Positions 1-8,126 of a DNA stretch of 10,491 nucleotides are shown here, piece after piece (the first letter of the stretch is position 1; each line of letters starts with the position of its first letter). The DNA is taken from the NCBI GenBank assembly GCA_038276315.1, contig JBBPZY010000370.1:1-10491 (forward strand), read 5' to 3'. Made by a program: the position numbers and the translations under genes. This stretch comes from GCA-003244245 sp038276315 (GTDB lineage Bacteria > Actinomycetota > Actinomycetes > Mycobacteriales > Pseudonocardiaceae). The notes under the pieces were generated by a model. That model was given only the letters and a program-made list of their open reading frames with translations, had not been told where the DNA came from and did not search any database.

Positions 1-1
1 C

Positions 2-319
2 GCGGGCGGCGATTTTGTGTTCGTCAACCTGTTCCGCGAGCCACTCGGTGCGCCGATGCGCCCGGACGCGATCGGGGAACTGCTCGTCGCGGCCTCTCGC
101 CGGGCGGGGTTGGACCCGCCGGTTCGCCCGCATCAGCTTAGGCATGCCTGTGGCAGCAACCTGGTGGACGCTGGGGGCGGTATCGATGTGGTCGCTGACC
201 TGCTCGGACATGCCTCTGTGTCCTCGTCGCAGGTGTATGTGCATCCCGACTCGTCTCGGCTGCGGGCCGCGGTGGATGCGGTGCCCGGTCCCCGCGAGCA
301 GGCGGGGGTGAGCAAGTGA
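2..319 (+). CDS. Tyrosine recombinase (integrase), C-terminal part, cut by the window edge
   Basis: The frame is open from base 2 to the TGA at 317-319, giving 105 residues of a protein that begins before the window. It holds the last part of a phage-integrase-type catalytic domain. Box II reads HQLRH, with the catalytic His at residue 44 of the visible part and Arg at 47. Box III is LLGHAS, with His at 70. The nucleophile is Tyr 79 in SSSQVYVHPD, nine residues after the box III His, as is canonical. Such enzymes cut and rejoin DNA through a 3'-phosphotyrosine link. A GTG at 17 is in frame, but the coding sense runs through it, so it is not the start. The stop overlaps the next gene's GTG (GTGA, 316-319), implying translational coupling. 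It is probably the first, TnpA-like recombinase of the outer element. All catalytic residues in the visible part are intact. Confidence 0.92.
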   Translation, partial: AGGDFVFVNLFREPLGAPMRPDAIGELLVAASRRAGLDPPVRPHQLRHACGSNLVDAGGGIDVVADLLGHASVSSSQVYVHPDSSRLRAAVDAVPGPREQAGVSK

Positions 320-2047
320 CCGGCGCGGTGATGGTGCGGGTTGGTGAGTCGAAGACGTCGGCCGGTGAGGTGGTCTCGCATGTGTTCGGTGACGAGTGTG
401 TCGTCGATGAGCAGGTGGCACGGCTGGCCAGGCTCATCGATGCGGGGTTTGTGACCGAATGCGGATGGGATGTTGCTGGTCAGGTCCTGGCCCCACCGTC
501 TGATCATCCGCGGCTGGGCTGGCAGGAGCCGGTGGGCGAGGTGTCGTGCGCGGCGGGGTGCGCGGTGCCGGGCTGTCAGCGCAGCGCCGGATCGCACGGT
601 CTGTGCCGGTCGCACCGCAGCGGCCAGCTGCTGCGCGGGCTGTCGGTGGAGGAGTTCATCGCCGCCCCGACACGTCAGGCTCTTGCCCGGTTCGGCATCT
701 GCCAGGTGGCGGCCTGCCCGCGAGACCGGTGCGGTGGCCAAGTCGCCTACTGCGAGCCGCACCAGGCTCGATGGCTCGCCGAACGCGGGGCTGAGTCTGG
801 GCTGGAAGAGCCACGGTGGCGTGCGACCACCTCGCCGATCGTGGTCACCGGCCAGGTCAGTCTGGCTCGCATGCCGTCGCTGATCACTGCCCAGGTGCTC
901 TACGGGTTGCAGCAGCGGACCCGCTCGGGAGCACACACCCGGATCGAGGTGTTGCGGCGGGTCGTGGAGGATCTGCGCCGGTCACAGGCCGACGCTGTGG
1001 ATACGGCGGCCGAGCGCCCGCCAGACAAGATGGGCCGGGAGAAGCGGACGGTGCTGGGCGCGTTGGCCCGGCATGCCCGGCTCGCCGTCGCGGACCCGGA
1101 GACGGAAAAAGCCAAGGACGTATGGGCGTTGGCGGTGTTCGGGCTGCGTGGGCGGTTATCGTTCACCACGATCTCCCAGCCCTGGCTGCGTGAGGCGGCC
1201 AAGCGGTGGGCCGCCGATGAGATGCCACGGCGCCGGGGCAACGGTGCCGGGGGCGTGATGCGCGGCCTGGTCGGCAGCGTGGCACGACTATCGCAAAGCC
1301 TGCGGGCCAACCGGGCCGACCACGGTAATCACCCCGCCGTCTTGGGGCGCAACGACATCGAATCGTTCCTGCACCGGCTGGCCTACCTGGCCTCGATCGG
1401 CGAGTGCAGCCCGGAAGTGCGGGTCAGGATCTGCCGGGACGTCAAGCGGATACTCGGCCGCATCCGGGCACTGGGGTTGACACGCTCCGGCGGCCCAGCC
1501 GCCGGGCTGGGCGGCGACTTCATCCTCGCCTGCGGTGACATTCCCGCTGAACCCGAACGCGGTGAACCCGGCCGAGACCTCCCCGCGGCGATCATGCGGC
1601 AGCTGTGTGAGCCGCTGCCGCTGCTCGAACGCGGGCCGTCGGGCCGTGAGATCCGGCTCGCCGTGGAGCTGCTCATGGACACCGGCCGACGGCCAGACGA
1701 GATCCTGCGTCTGCGCTGGGATTGCCTGAGCCGCGACCCCGACGGTGCTGCCGTGCTGGTCTATGACAACCACAAGCGTGACCGCCGCGACCGCGGGCTG
1801 CCGATCAGCCAGGCCACCGCTGAACTGATCACAGCTGCGCAGGCGCGTATCCGCGAACGTTTCCCCACCACCCCGCTTGCGGAGCTGGTCCTGCTGCCCA
1901 CGCCCCACGCCAACCCCGCCGGACGCAAGCCAATCAGCGGTGGACTCCTCGATCTCAGACACCGGACCTGGGTCGACCGGCTCCCGGTCATGCGACGAGA
2001 CAATGGCACCGAGTTCGACAAGTCCAAGATCGTGCCGTACACCTACC

Positions 2048-2052
2048 GGCAC
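2048..2052 (+). repeat. Left junction core GGCAC of the inner element
   Basis: The same five bases recur at 8137-8141. Joining the outer flanks through one copy restores the recombinase sequence YRH-TYAQRH, the expected box II pattern. A short identical core at both junctions is what tyrosine-recombinase strand exchange leaves behind. The exact crossover point within the core cannot be seen. Confidence 0.65.
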
Positions 2053-2053
2053 A

Positions 2054-2063
2054 TTCTCTCTGC
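2054..2063 (+). repeat. Left terminal imperfect repeat of the inner element
   Basis: TTCTCTCTGC immediately inside the left core matches 7 of 10 bases of TTCTTCCCGC, the reverse complement of 8127-8136 immediately inside the right core. Their equal position relative to the core supports a terminal recombinase arm, but the match is weak on its own. Confidence 0.4.
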
Positions 2064-2070
2064 TTAGTTG

Positions 2071-2083
2071 TCGTGTGGCGATT
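2071..2083 (+). repeat. Left copy of the 13-bp subterminal inverted repeat
   Basis: TCGTGTGGCGATT here is exactly repeated, inverted, at 8093-8105. It starts 18 bp inside the left junction, whereas the right copy starts 31 bp inside its core, so the ends are asymmetric. A related sequence, CCGTGTGGTGTTT, lies at 2130-2142 (10 of 13 identical, same orientation). These are probable binding sites for the element's recombinases or its helix-turn-helix protein. Confidence 0.7.
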
Positions 2084-2119
2084 ACCGCCTGATGACCCTC
2101 GGTCCTCGAAGTTTCCGGT

Positions 2120-2149
2120 TTGCGCTGGACCGTGTGGTGTTTCTATGTT
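2120..2149 (+). promoter_or_regulatory. Candidate leaderless promoter for the inner recombinase operon
   Basis: A TTGCGC hexamer (2120-2125) lies 18 bp before TATGTT (2144-2149), which fits the actinobacterial TANNNT -10 pattern. The -10 box ends 8 bases before the ATG at 2158, so transcription could begin at or next to the start codon, giving a leaderless message; no Shine-Dalgarno sequence precedes that ATG. The spacer contains the CGTGTGG-type motif at 2130-2142, so a protein bound there could repress transcription. This is pattern matching only. Confidence 0.4.
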
Positions 2150-2157
2150 CCCGGCTC

Positions 2158-3630
2158 ATGATCTTGAACTTCTTCTCTTGCCGTGCCTGGGAGTCCTGGG
2201 ATGTTGAGCATCGGCCGTTGATCCCGGAGCGGATGCCCGTGCTCGTTGATGACGACCTTCATTTCGAGGACGGTCCGGGTGCGTGTCGGCCGACGGTGGC
2301 GGTCAACCGGTGGCTGCGGGAGCTGCCGTCCAGCGGCACGCCGGCACCGAGCTCGTGGGCCAGCTACGCGCGGGTCGTCAAGGCCTGGATGGAGTTTTTG
2401 GCCGAGCACGGTGTGGGCCTGTTTGACTCGCGGGAGCGGCTGAAGCACGCGCTGAGTAGGTACGCCGAGCACCGGGCGACGGGCCTGATGACCGAGCGGT
2501 TCGCGGCCACGACCTGGGGTCGGCACATGAGCGTGCTGTCGTTGTTCTACCGGTGGGCTATCGCTGAGGGGCACGCCCGGGCCGAGCCGTTCACCTACCG
2601 CACGGCGCGGGCGTTGTTTCACGGCACCGGACGGGAAGTGCGGGTGAACCTGGCGGTGCGACGCACCCCGAAACCGCACGTGACGATCAAGTACCTGGAA
2701 CCAGCGTTCATCGCGTTACTGCTGAATTCGTTGCGGGGGTTGGCGCCGGACGGCCGGCCCGACAGCGGATATCGGGGCCGTGAGCTGGCCCGCAACGCCG
2801 CGGTCGGCGAGCTCGCGGTGTCCACCGGTTTGCGGTTGCAGGAGTTCAGCTACCTACTGGCCTATGAGCTTCCGGCGCTGGGGTCGAAGCGGTCGCCGGT
2901 GCCGATCTCGTTCCCGGTCCCGTCGGGGGTGACCAAGGGCCGCAAGTTTCGCACCACCTGGATCTCCTACGACGCACTCGCGGCAGTACACCAGTACCTG
3001 GAGCTGGAGCGTGCCGCGACCGCGGACGGAACGGGGTGGCGCCCACCCGAGCGGTGGGGTGAACCGTTGCTGGTCACCGAACCAGACGCTCGTGGCGGGC
3101 GGATCAACGGAACGCGCCGCCGCTGGGACACGCTCACCCCGGGCGAGCGGCGCCGGCTGATCGCCCCGGACGGCGGCTCGTGCCTGCTGGCGGTGAAGAA
3201 CGGCGGCGGACCGTTCACCGCCTGGCCGTCGGTGTTCGAGCGCGCCGCGAATCGGATCCGATCCCACTTTGAGCCACGGTTCCCGCACGTTCACCCGCAT
3301 CGCTTGCGCCACTCGATGGCCATGCAGACCTTGGAATACCTGGTCACAGGCCACTACCGGCAGGCGGCCAGGCTCGTGAAGGAGACCGACGCCGACGCGG
3401 CACTGGCTATCTACCTGTCCAAAGCAGACCCGATGTTGGTGCTGCGTGACCTGCTCGGTCACTCGTCGGTTCTGGTGACGGAGAAGTACCTGCGCCGCCT
3501 GGACACGACCCGGATCTACCGCGAGGCCTACGAGCAGGCTGGCATCGCTGACGGGCTGGTGAGCGAGACCGGGGCTGAGCGGGAGGCCGCCGCGGAGTTC
3601 GACGAGACGACCGCGAGTGGGCTGCGCTGA
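2158..3630 (+). CDS. Tyrosine recombinase, first of the inner trio
   Basis: A 490-residue integrase with a full set of catalytic residues: Arg 226 (TGLRLQEF), His 381 and Arg 384 in box II (HRLRH), His 435 in box III (LLGHSS) and Tyr 444 (EKYLRR). An N-terminal SAM-like core-binding domain covers roughly residues 45-150, where VNRWLRELP and SYARVVKAWMEFL look like its helices. The stretch between box II and box III is long (about 50 residues instead of the usual 20 or so), adding a helical insertion around VKETDADAALAIYL. I prefer ATG 2158 because it sits just after a plausible -10 box. Earlier in-frame starts (TTG 2068, ATG 2092) would place coding sequence over the terminal repeat, and ATG 2233 is also possible. 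The stop overlaps the next ATG (TGATG, 3628-3632). Of the three inner recombinases this one looks the most complete and is the likeliest to perform strand cleavage. Confidence 0.9.
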   Translation: MILNFFSCRAWESWDVEHRPLIPERMPVLVDDDLHFEDGPGACRPTVAVNRWLRELPSSGTPAPSSWASYARVVKAWMEFLAEHGVGLFDSRERLKHALSRYAEHRATGLMTERFAATTWGRHMSVLSLFYRWAIAEGHARAEPFTYRTARALFHGTGREVRVNLAVRRTPKPHVTIKYLEPAFIALLLNSLRGLAPDGRPDSGYRGRELARNAAVGELAVSTGLRLQEFSYLLAYELPALGSKRSPVPISFPVPSGVTKGRKFRTTWISYDALAAVHQYLELERAATADGTGWRPPERWGEPLLVTEPDARGGRINGTRRRWDTLTPGERRRLIAPDGGSCLLAVKNGGGPFTAWPSVFERAANRIRSHFEPRFPHVHPHRLRHSMAMQTLEYLVTGHYRQAARLVKETDADAALAIYLSKADPMLVLRDLLGHSSVLVTEKYLRRLDTTRIYREAYEQAGIADGLVSETGAEREAAAEFDETTASGLR

Positions 3631-5354
3631 TGCCCGCCACGATCGTTGAGGAGCCGTTGGGGATCGCGTGCGTGTTCAGCGACGGGACCGCCGCACGGTT
3701 CTCGCTGGACGGCCTACCCTGCCCCGAGCTTGCTGGTGATCTGCTCGGCGGCTTGGTGGAGCTGATCCACCCACATGGCACCGTGGACACGGCGGGCTCG
3801 GTCAACCACTACGTGGCGTCCATCCGCGACATGGCCCGCAAGCTCGCCGGGCTCGGGTTCGCCGGCCGGGCAGCCGATTTGCACCGCGTGGGCCTGGCCG
3901 AGTACTGGATGGCCGCCAGCGGCCTGCGGGAGGCCTGCACCCGCCGGATGCTGCAAGGATTCCACGCCGCCGGTGGGCGGCTGGACCCCAGGGTGGCCGA
4001 GCTCGTGGCCGGCCGGGCCTACAACCCGCAGCCGTTTCGCCGCCCGCTTCCGCCCTACACCGAGACGGAGTTCGACCGGCTGAGCCGGGCCTGCCGCGCC
4101 ATCGTCGACGAGGCGTTCACCGTGCACAAGCGGGCACTGGCCGTCGCCGAACGGGGGCGGGATCCTCGCAATGGTGGGTGGAACGAGGAGAATCTGCGCT
4201 GGCTGCTGGCGCGTCTCGGCCCCGTGGGCACCGCGGGCGTCGGAGCGCACATGGGCTGCTCGGTGAACGTGGTGCGCAACCATGGCGGGATCGGTCAGGC
4301 CAGTACGGACCTGTTCCCGACGCTGGATGTGGTGATCGCCTACCGGCTGCTGTTCGGGATCTACTCCGGGATCGTCCCCGATGGGATCGATGACCTGGTG
4401 GTCGACGACATCGACTGGGCGGGGGATTCGACGATCCTGCTCTCCTACGTCAAGGGCCGCACCGCGGCGGAGAGCCTGACTCTGCCGCGGCGGGCGGTGC
4501 GGCTGCTGGAGCAGTGGTTGTCGCACTCGGCGCTGCTGCGCAGTCACGTCGACCCGGGCGATCGCCGCCGGTTGTGGCTCCGGCTGATCACGCCGGGTGG
4601 AACCGAGGTGTCGGCGACAGCGGGCTCGTCCGGCCGGTCCGCTGTTCAACGCTGGGTGGCCCGCCACAGCGTGACCAGTGACGACGGCAGGCCATTGAAG
4701 ATCCACCGAGCACGGATCCGCACCACCCACCACGCCATGCGGGACAAGAGCAGCTGGGCCGGACGCGGCCGGGCGACCATCGACCCCAACCACAGCGCGG
4801 CCGTGGAGGGCGATCACTACCTGACCGCCACCACCCCGTCCCAGCGGCGGGCGGTCGAGGCCATCGTCGAGGACGCCCAGCACGACCTGTTGCGCCGCGC
4901 CCACCCACCAGTGGTGGTGACCGACGCCGACGCCGCCGCCCTCGTTCGTGACTACCCGCAGCTGACCGCCGCACTCAACCTCGACGACACCATGATCACC
5001 GAACTCGTCGGCGGGGCCCGCGATGTGTTCGTCGCGGCCTGCGCCGATCAGTTGTCCGGGCTACACGGGGCGAAGGGCAAACCCTGCCCGGCCCGCCCGT
5101 GGGTGTGTCTGCTCTGCCCGCTGGCGGTGTTCGCGCCCCGGCACGCGACCAACCTGCTGCGGCTCAAGGCGTTCTTCTCCCGCCAGTGGCAGCAGATGCC
5201 CGCCGCCCAGTTCATGGCCGTGTTCGGCCCGTATGCCCAGCGGATCGGCCAGGTCCTGGACAGCTTCGACCCCGCCGTGCTGGCTGACGCCAGCCGTCAG
5301 GTCGCTGACAGTGACGACGAGTTGCCGCTGCGCCCCGAGGAGTCCACCCGATGA
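3630..5354 (+). CDS. Tyrosine recombinase, second of the inner trio, catalytic Arg I missing
   Basis: A 574-residue protein starting at an ATG that shares its A with the preceding TGA, so it is coupled to the first recombinase. The C-terminal catalytic fold is recognisable. Where family members read TGxRPxE, this one reads SGIVPDG, placing Val 249 where Arg I should be. Box II keeps His 359 and Arg 362 (HRAR), box III keeps His 388 (DPNHSA), and Tyr 397 (GDHYLTA), nine residues later, is the probable nucleophile. YVKGR near residue 275 may supply the beta-hairpin lysine. The C-terminal tail has a candidate zinc site (C486, C493, C496, H505) in a Cys-rich segment followed by a helix, as in other long actinobacterial integrases. 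The loss of Arg I suggests either a structural or targeting subunit that works with its neighbours, or a subfamily with altered chemistry. The stop overlaps the next start (ATGA, 5351-5354). Confidence 0.85.
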   Translation: MPATIVEEPLGIACVFSDGTAARFSLDGLPCPELAGDLLGGLVELIHPHGTVDTAGSVNHYVASIRDMARKLAGLGFAGRAADLHRVGLAEYWMAASGLREACTRRMLQGFHAAGGRLDPRVAELVAGRAYNPQPFRRPLPPYTETEFDRLSRACRAIVDEAFTVHKRALAVAERGRDPRNGGWNEENLRWLLARLGPVGTAGVGAHMGCSVNVVRNHGGIGQASTDLFPTLDVVIAYRLLFGIYSGIVPDGIDDLVVDDIDWAGDSTILLSYVKGRTAAESLTLPRRAVRLLEQWLSHSALLRSHVDPGDRRRLWLRLITPGGTEVSATAGSSGRSAVQRWVARHSVTSDDGRPLKIHRARIRTTHHAMRDKSSWAGRGRATIDPNHSAAVEGDHYLTATTPSQRRAVEAIVEDAQHDLLRRAHPPVVVTDADAAALVRDYPQLTAALNLDDTMITELVGGARDVFVAACADQLSGLHGAKGKPCPARPWVCLLCPLAVFAPRHATNLLRLKAFFSRQWQQMPAAQFMAVFGPYAQRIGQVLDSFDPAVLADASRQVADSDDELPLRPEESTR

Positions 5355-7521
5355 CCACCGCGTTCGCCACCGCTAATCCGGGCCGGTCGCCCTTCGCCGG
5401 AGCCGACATTTGTCGCCAGGCCGGGCTCGGGCTGCCCCAGGCAGTACGGCGCCCGGTGTTCGAAGACGAACTCTGGGATTTCACCCAGGTGATCGGCCTG
5501 CCGGTGCAGATGCCTCGTCACAGCCGGCGGTTGGACTTCTCCGCGATCGCCGAGCCGCGGTGGCGGCTGATCGCCAAAGAACTGATCCTGGCGATGCTCG
5601 CGCCGCGGCATGACGCGGTCGCGTCGTTGCCGCGCGCTTACCGCACGCCGGTCCACCTCAGCACGGCCAGCGGACGGCTGGTCGAGATGGTTCGGTTGCT
5701 GACCTGGCTCACCGACCGCGGTGTCAGCAGCCTCGCCGAGGTTGACGGTGACTGCTGCCAGGCATACCTGGCCCACCGGCGTTACCTGCGCGACGACCGC
5801 GGTGTCGTCATCGGCGAGCGCGGCCCCTCGACGCGGCGAGCAGCCGCGCAAATCGTCGTCGATCTCCTCAACTACGGGGAGCTGTTCACCACCGATCGCC
5901 TGCCCACGGATCTGCGGCCCTGGGCGGGCGCATCCGCCTCCGCCATCGCGGAGATGCCCAGCGGCAGAACGATCAACAAGACCGGGCCGCTGACCGATGA
6001 GGTGCTGCAACCGATGCTCGCTGCCGCCCTCTACCTCCTCACCACCTGCGGCCCCCATACCGTCGCGCTAAACCACCAGATCCGAGAAGTCGACCAGCTG
6101 CGGCCGCGCAGCGCTCCCCAGGACGTCCCCGCCCAGGAGATCATCGCGCTGCTGGAGGACCACGAGCGCACCGGCGACCCGCTCCCGCTGCTACCCGACC
6201 ACTACATTCGCGGCCGGCTGGACTCAGGATGGTCCCCGGACGATCCGCTGACGCCGATCGCGTTGAGTCACCTGGCCCACCAAGCGGGATTCAAGCAATT
6301 CCACCACCACTGGATCCCGCACCTGCGCGAACGACTCGAGGCGACACTCGGTCTGGTCGGTGCCGAGAAATGCTTCGCGCGAGCCACCGCCGTCGTCGAC
6401 CACGCGGCCGGTGACAACGTTCTGCCCTGGACGTTGCCGCTACACCGATCGCAGGCCACCGCGCTGGTCGGGATCGTCCGCACCGCCGCGATCGTCATCC
6501 TCGCCGCGATCTCCGGGATGCGTGCCAGCGAGCTGATGGAGCTCAAAGTCGGCTGCCGTCGCCCACCGGAGCATCTTGGTCCCGGCCTCGTCCGCTACCG
6601 GCTGGCCAGCACCGTCGTCAAAGGGCAGCCATTGGGGGCACCCCCGACGAGTGGATCGTTGTCGAACCCGTCTACCGGGCTGTCGGGCTCGCCGAGCAGC
6701 TACACGCCGACCCCCGCGAGGGCGCACCCTTGTTCGGTCGGCTCGCCTTCAGAATCCGCTACCAGTGGTTCCGCAAGTGGGTCAACGGGCCCGACGGCCA
6801 ACGTCTCGGGCTCGCCCCCATACCGCAGACCCCGGTCAGCCTCAGATCGCTGCGCAGAACGTTGGCGATCGAGCTCGCCTACCGCCCGGGTGGGGTGCTC
6901 GCCACCAAGATCCATCTCAAGCATGTGGCCATCGCCACCACGGAGGGATACGCCTCCCGACCGGGCGGTGCGCAGGCCGAGCTGCTGACCGAGGTCAACA
7001 AACACGAGGCCGAACGCAACCTCGAGCTGGTCTGGGCCGAGTTCCGCAACTACCAGCAGGGCATCATGCCCGCCGGGCCCAGCGCGCGCGAACTGACCGA
7101 GTTCTTCGCCCACATCGACGGCAAGCTCACCCCCGCCCAGGCCGCCTCACCCAAGGTGCAGCGCAGCGACCGGGAAGTGCTCAACCTACTGACCAAACGG
7201 GCCAAGACACTGCACCTGGGGGTGGCGAACTATTGCTGGTTCACCGACCCGTCCCGGGCGTTGTGTCTCAAGCTGGCCGGAACCCCGCACGCGGACCGGC
7301 CGCTGGCGGGGATGTGTGACTCGGCCCGCTGCCCGCAGGCCACCCACCATGCCTGCCACCGGCCCCTCTGGGCCGAGCACGCCGAGCAGACCAAGACTTT
7401 CCTCGGCAGCCTCGGGCCCACCCGCACGACGGAGCGGGCCCGGCTGCGCGCCGACCACGACCGCGCTCTGCGCGTCCTGAACGACATCGACACCACCACG
7501 GCCCACAACAACCAGGAGTGA
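5351..7521 (+). pseudogene. Tyrosine recombinase, third of the inner trio, broken by a one-base frameshift
   Basis: It starts at ATG 5351, with GAGGAG (5337-5342) eight bases upstream and a 4-bp overlap with the previous gene. Coding sense runs in one frame to about 6637, then moves to the -1 frame until TGA 7519-7521. The switch is at a five-G tract (6634-6638); a sixth G would give one 723-residue protein. The first part carries Arg I, Arg 391 (SGMRASELM), and VVKGQ as the likely beta-hairpin lysine region. The second part carries box II as RSLRR (Arg 502, with Arg 499 where the family His usually is), His 525 (LKHVAI) and Tyr 534 (EGYASRP). A long tail holds a Cys/His cluster (C629, C639, C656, C661, H666, C669) that looks zinc-binding. 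Unshifted translation runs on to 6988 and loses box II, box III and the nucleophile. A genuine mutation, a homopolymer sequencing error or, less likely, programmed slippage could explain this. Confidence 0.85.
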
Positions 7522-7522
7522 C

Positions 7523-7981
7523 ATGAGGATCAGTGCCACCCAACGACAGGACAACGAGAACCGGATTCGCGCCGTCATCGACCGGCTCCTGCGCGGAGAG
7601 ATCCCACCCGACGGCCGATGCGACATCACCACCCTCGCCCACGAAGCAGGGGTCGACCGCACCGCCTTCTACGGCAACCGCCCATACGCCCACCTGCGCG
7701 CCGAGTTCGAACAACGCCTATCCGCGCTCACCGAGAACGGTGAGCGCCCCGACCCGCGCGCCGCCCAGATCGGCCGTCTCAAAGACGAGATCGCCGCGCT
7801 CAAGCACCGGGTGGCCCAGTCGAGCAGCACGATCGAGGAGTTCACCGACTTCCGCACCCAGGCCCTGGCGCAGCTGACCGCACAACACGACGAGATCACA
7901 CGCCTGCGCGGCGCTGCGACGGCAGCCAGCCAAATCCGACGGCTACCACAACGAGCCGCCACCATCGGGCCCTGCAGCTGA
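7523..7981 (+). CDS. TnpC-like helix-turn-helix/coiled-coil accessory protein of the inner element
   Basis: A 152-residue protein starting at ATG 7523, one base after the previous stop, with AGGAG at 7514-7518 as ribosome-binding site. Residues 34-50 (ITTLAHEAGVDRTAFY) form a helix-turn-helix of the kind seen in TetR-like N-termini. Residues 82-130 are heptad-rich and probably form a coiled coil. There is no membrane segment or enzyme motif. Its size and position after the recombinases match TnpC of Tn554, known to influence the efficiency and orientation of transposition, and the actinobacterial DUF6262-type proteins found beside such integrases. It shares the AGVDR(T/S) helix-turn-helix pattern with the outer element's protein at 8804-9385 but is shorter and divergent. 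A DNA-binding accessory or targeting role is inferred, not shown. Confidence 0.8.
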   Translation: MRISATQRQDNENRIRAVIDRLLRGEIPPDGRCDITTLAHEAGVDRTAFYGNRPYAHLRAEFEQRLSALTENGERPDPRAAQIGRLKDEIAALKHRVAQSSSTIEEFTDFRTQALAQLTAQHDEITRLRGAATAASQIRRLPQRAATIGPCS

Positions 7982-8092
7982 CATGATCACCATGCACACC
8001 AACGGGTGGTCTCCGCGACACTCCAGGATCGCCATAATGCAACACCGACCGTCAGGCGCATGGCGAACGCGGTCACGAACGCCGTCCCGCTC

Positions 8093-8105
8093 AATCGCCA
8101 CACGA
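8093..8105 (-). repeat. Right copy of the 13-bp subterminal inverted repeat
   Basis: AATCGCCACACGA is the exact reverse complement of 2071-2083. It lies 31 bp inside the right core, compared with 18 bp on the left. A second, weaker motif of the same type lies outside it at 8112-8120, about as far from the core as the left copy is from its own. Confidence 0.7.
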
Positions 8106-8126
8106 ACCCCACCGCACACGCCGAGT

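Larger units (their letters stand above)
316..2067 (+). pseudogene. Large tyrosine recombinase of the outer element, 5' part, split by the inner element
   Basis: It starts at GTG 316, overlapping the previous stop by 4 bp. Genuine coding ends at codon 579 (2050-2052); four foreign codons follow, then TAG at 2065-2067. The N-terminus has two Cys/His clusters that look zinc-binding (C82, C87, C97, H100 and C129, C134, C139, C146, H149). The catalytic domain shows Arg I as Arg 459 in TGRRPDEIL and a box II reading YTYRH at 575-579, with Tyr in place of the first His and Arg at 578. Translation then leaves the family pattern. The missing His and nucleophilic Tyr of box III are encoded at 8142-8807 in the same relative frame. 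Joined, the two parts give an 800-residue recombinase. Alone this fragment lacks the nucleophile and should be unable to recombine DNA. The identity as a TnpB-like, zinc-ribbon actinobacterial integrase is inferred from motifs. Confidence 0.88.

Noticed and set aside
133..936. Long open frame on the - strand
   Set aside because: It lies antisense to two recognisable recombinases and its translation is low-complexity and family-less, as expected of GC-rich shadow frames. The same applies to other - strand frames, for example 1288-2052, 3714-4904, 8711-9409 and 10081-10461.
2068..2157. TTG at 2068 or ATG at 2092 as start of the first inner recombinase
   Set aside because: The frame is open, but TTG 2068 would put coding sequence over the 13-bp end repeat, the ATG at 2092 lies upstream of the candidate promoter, and the peptide there (rich in Phe, Arg and Cys) does not look like an integrase N-terminus. 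ATG 2158 next to a -10 box is preferred, though not proven.
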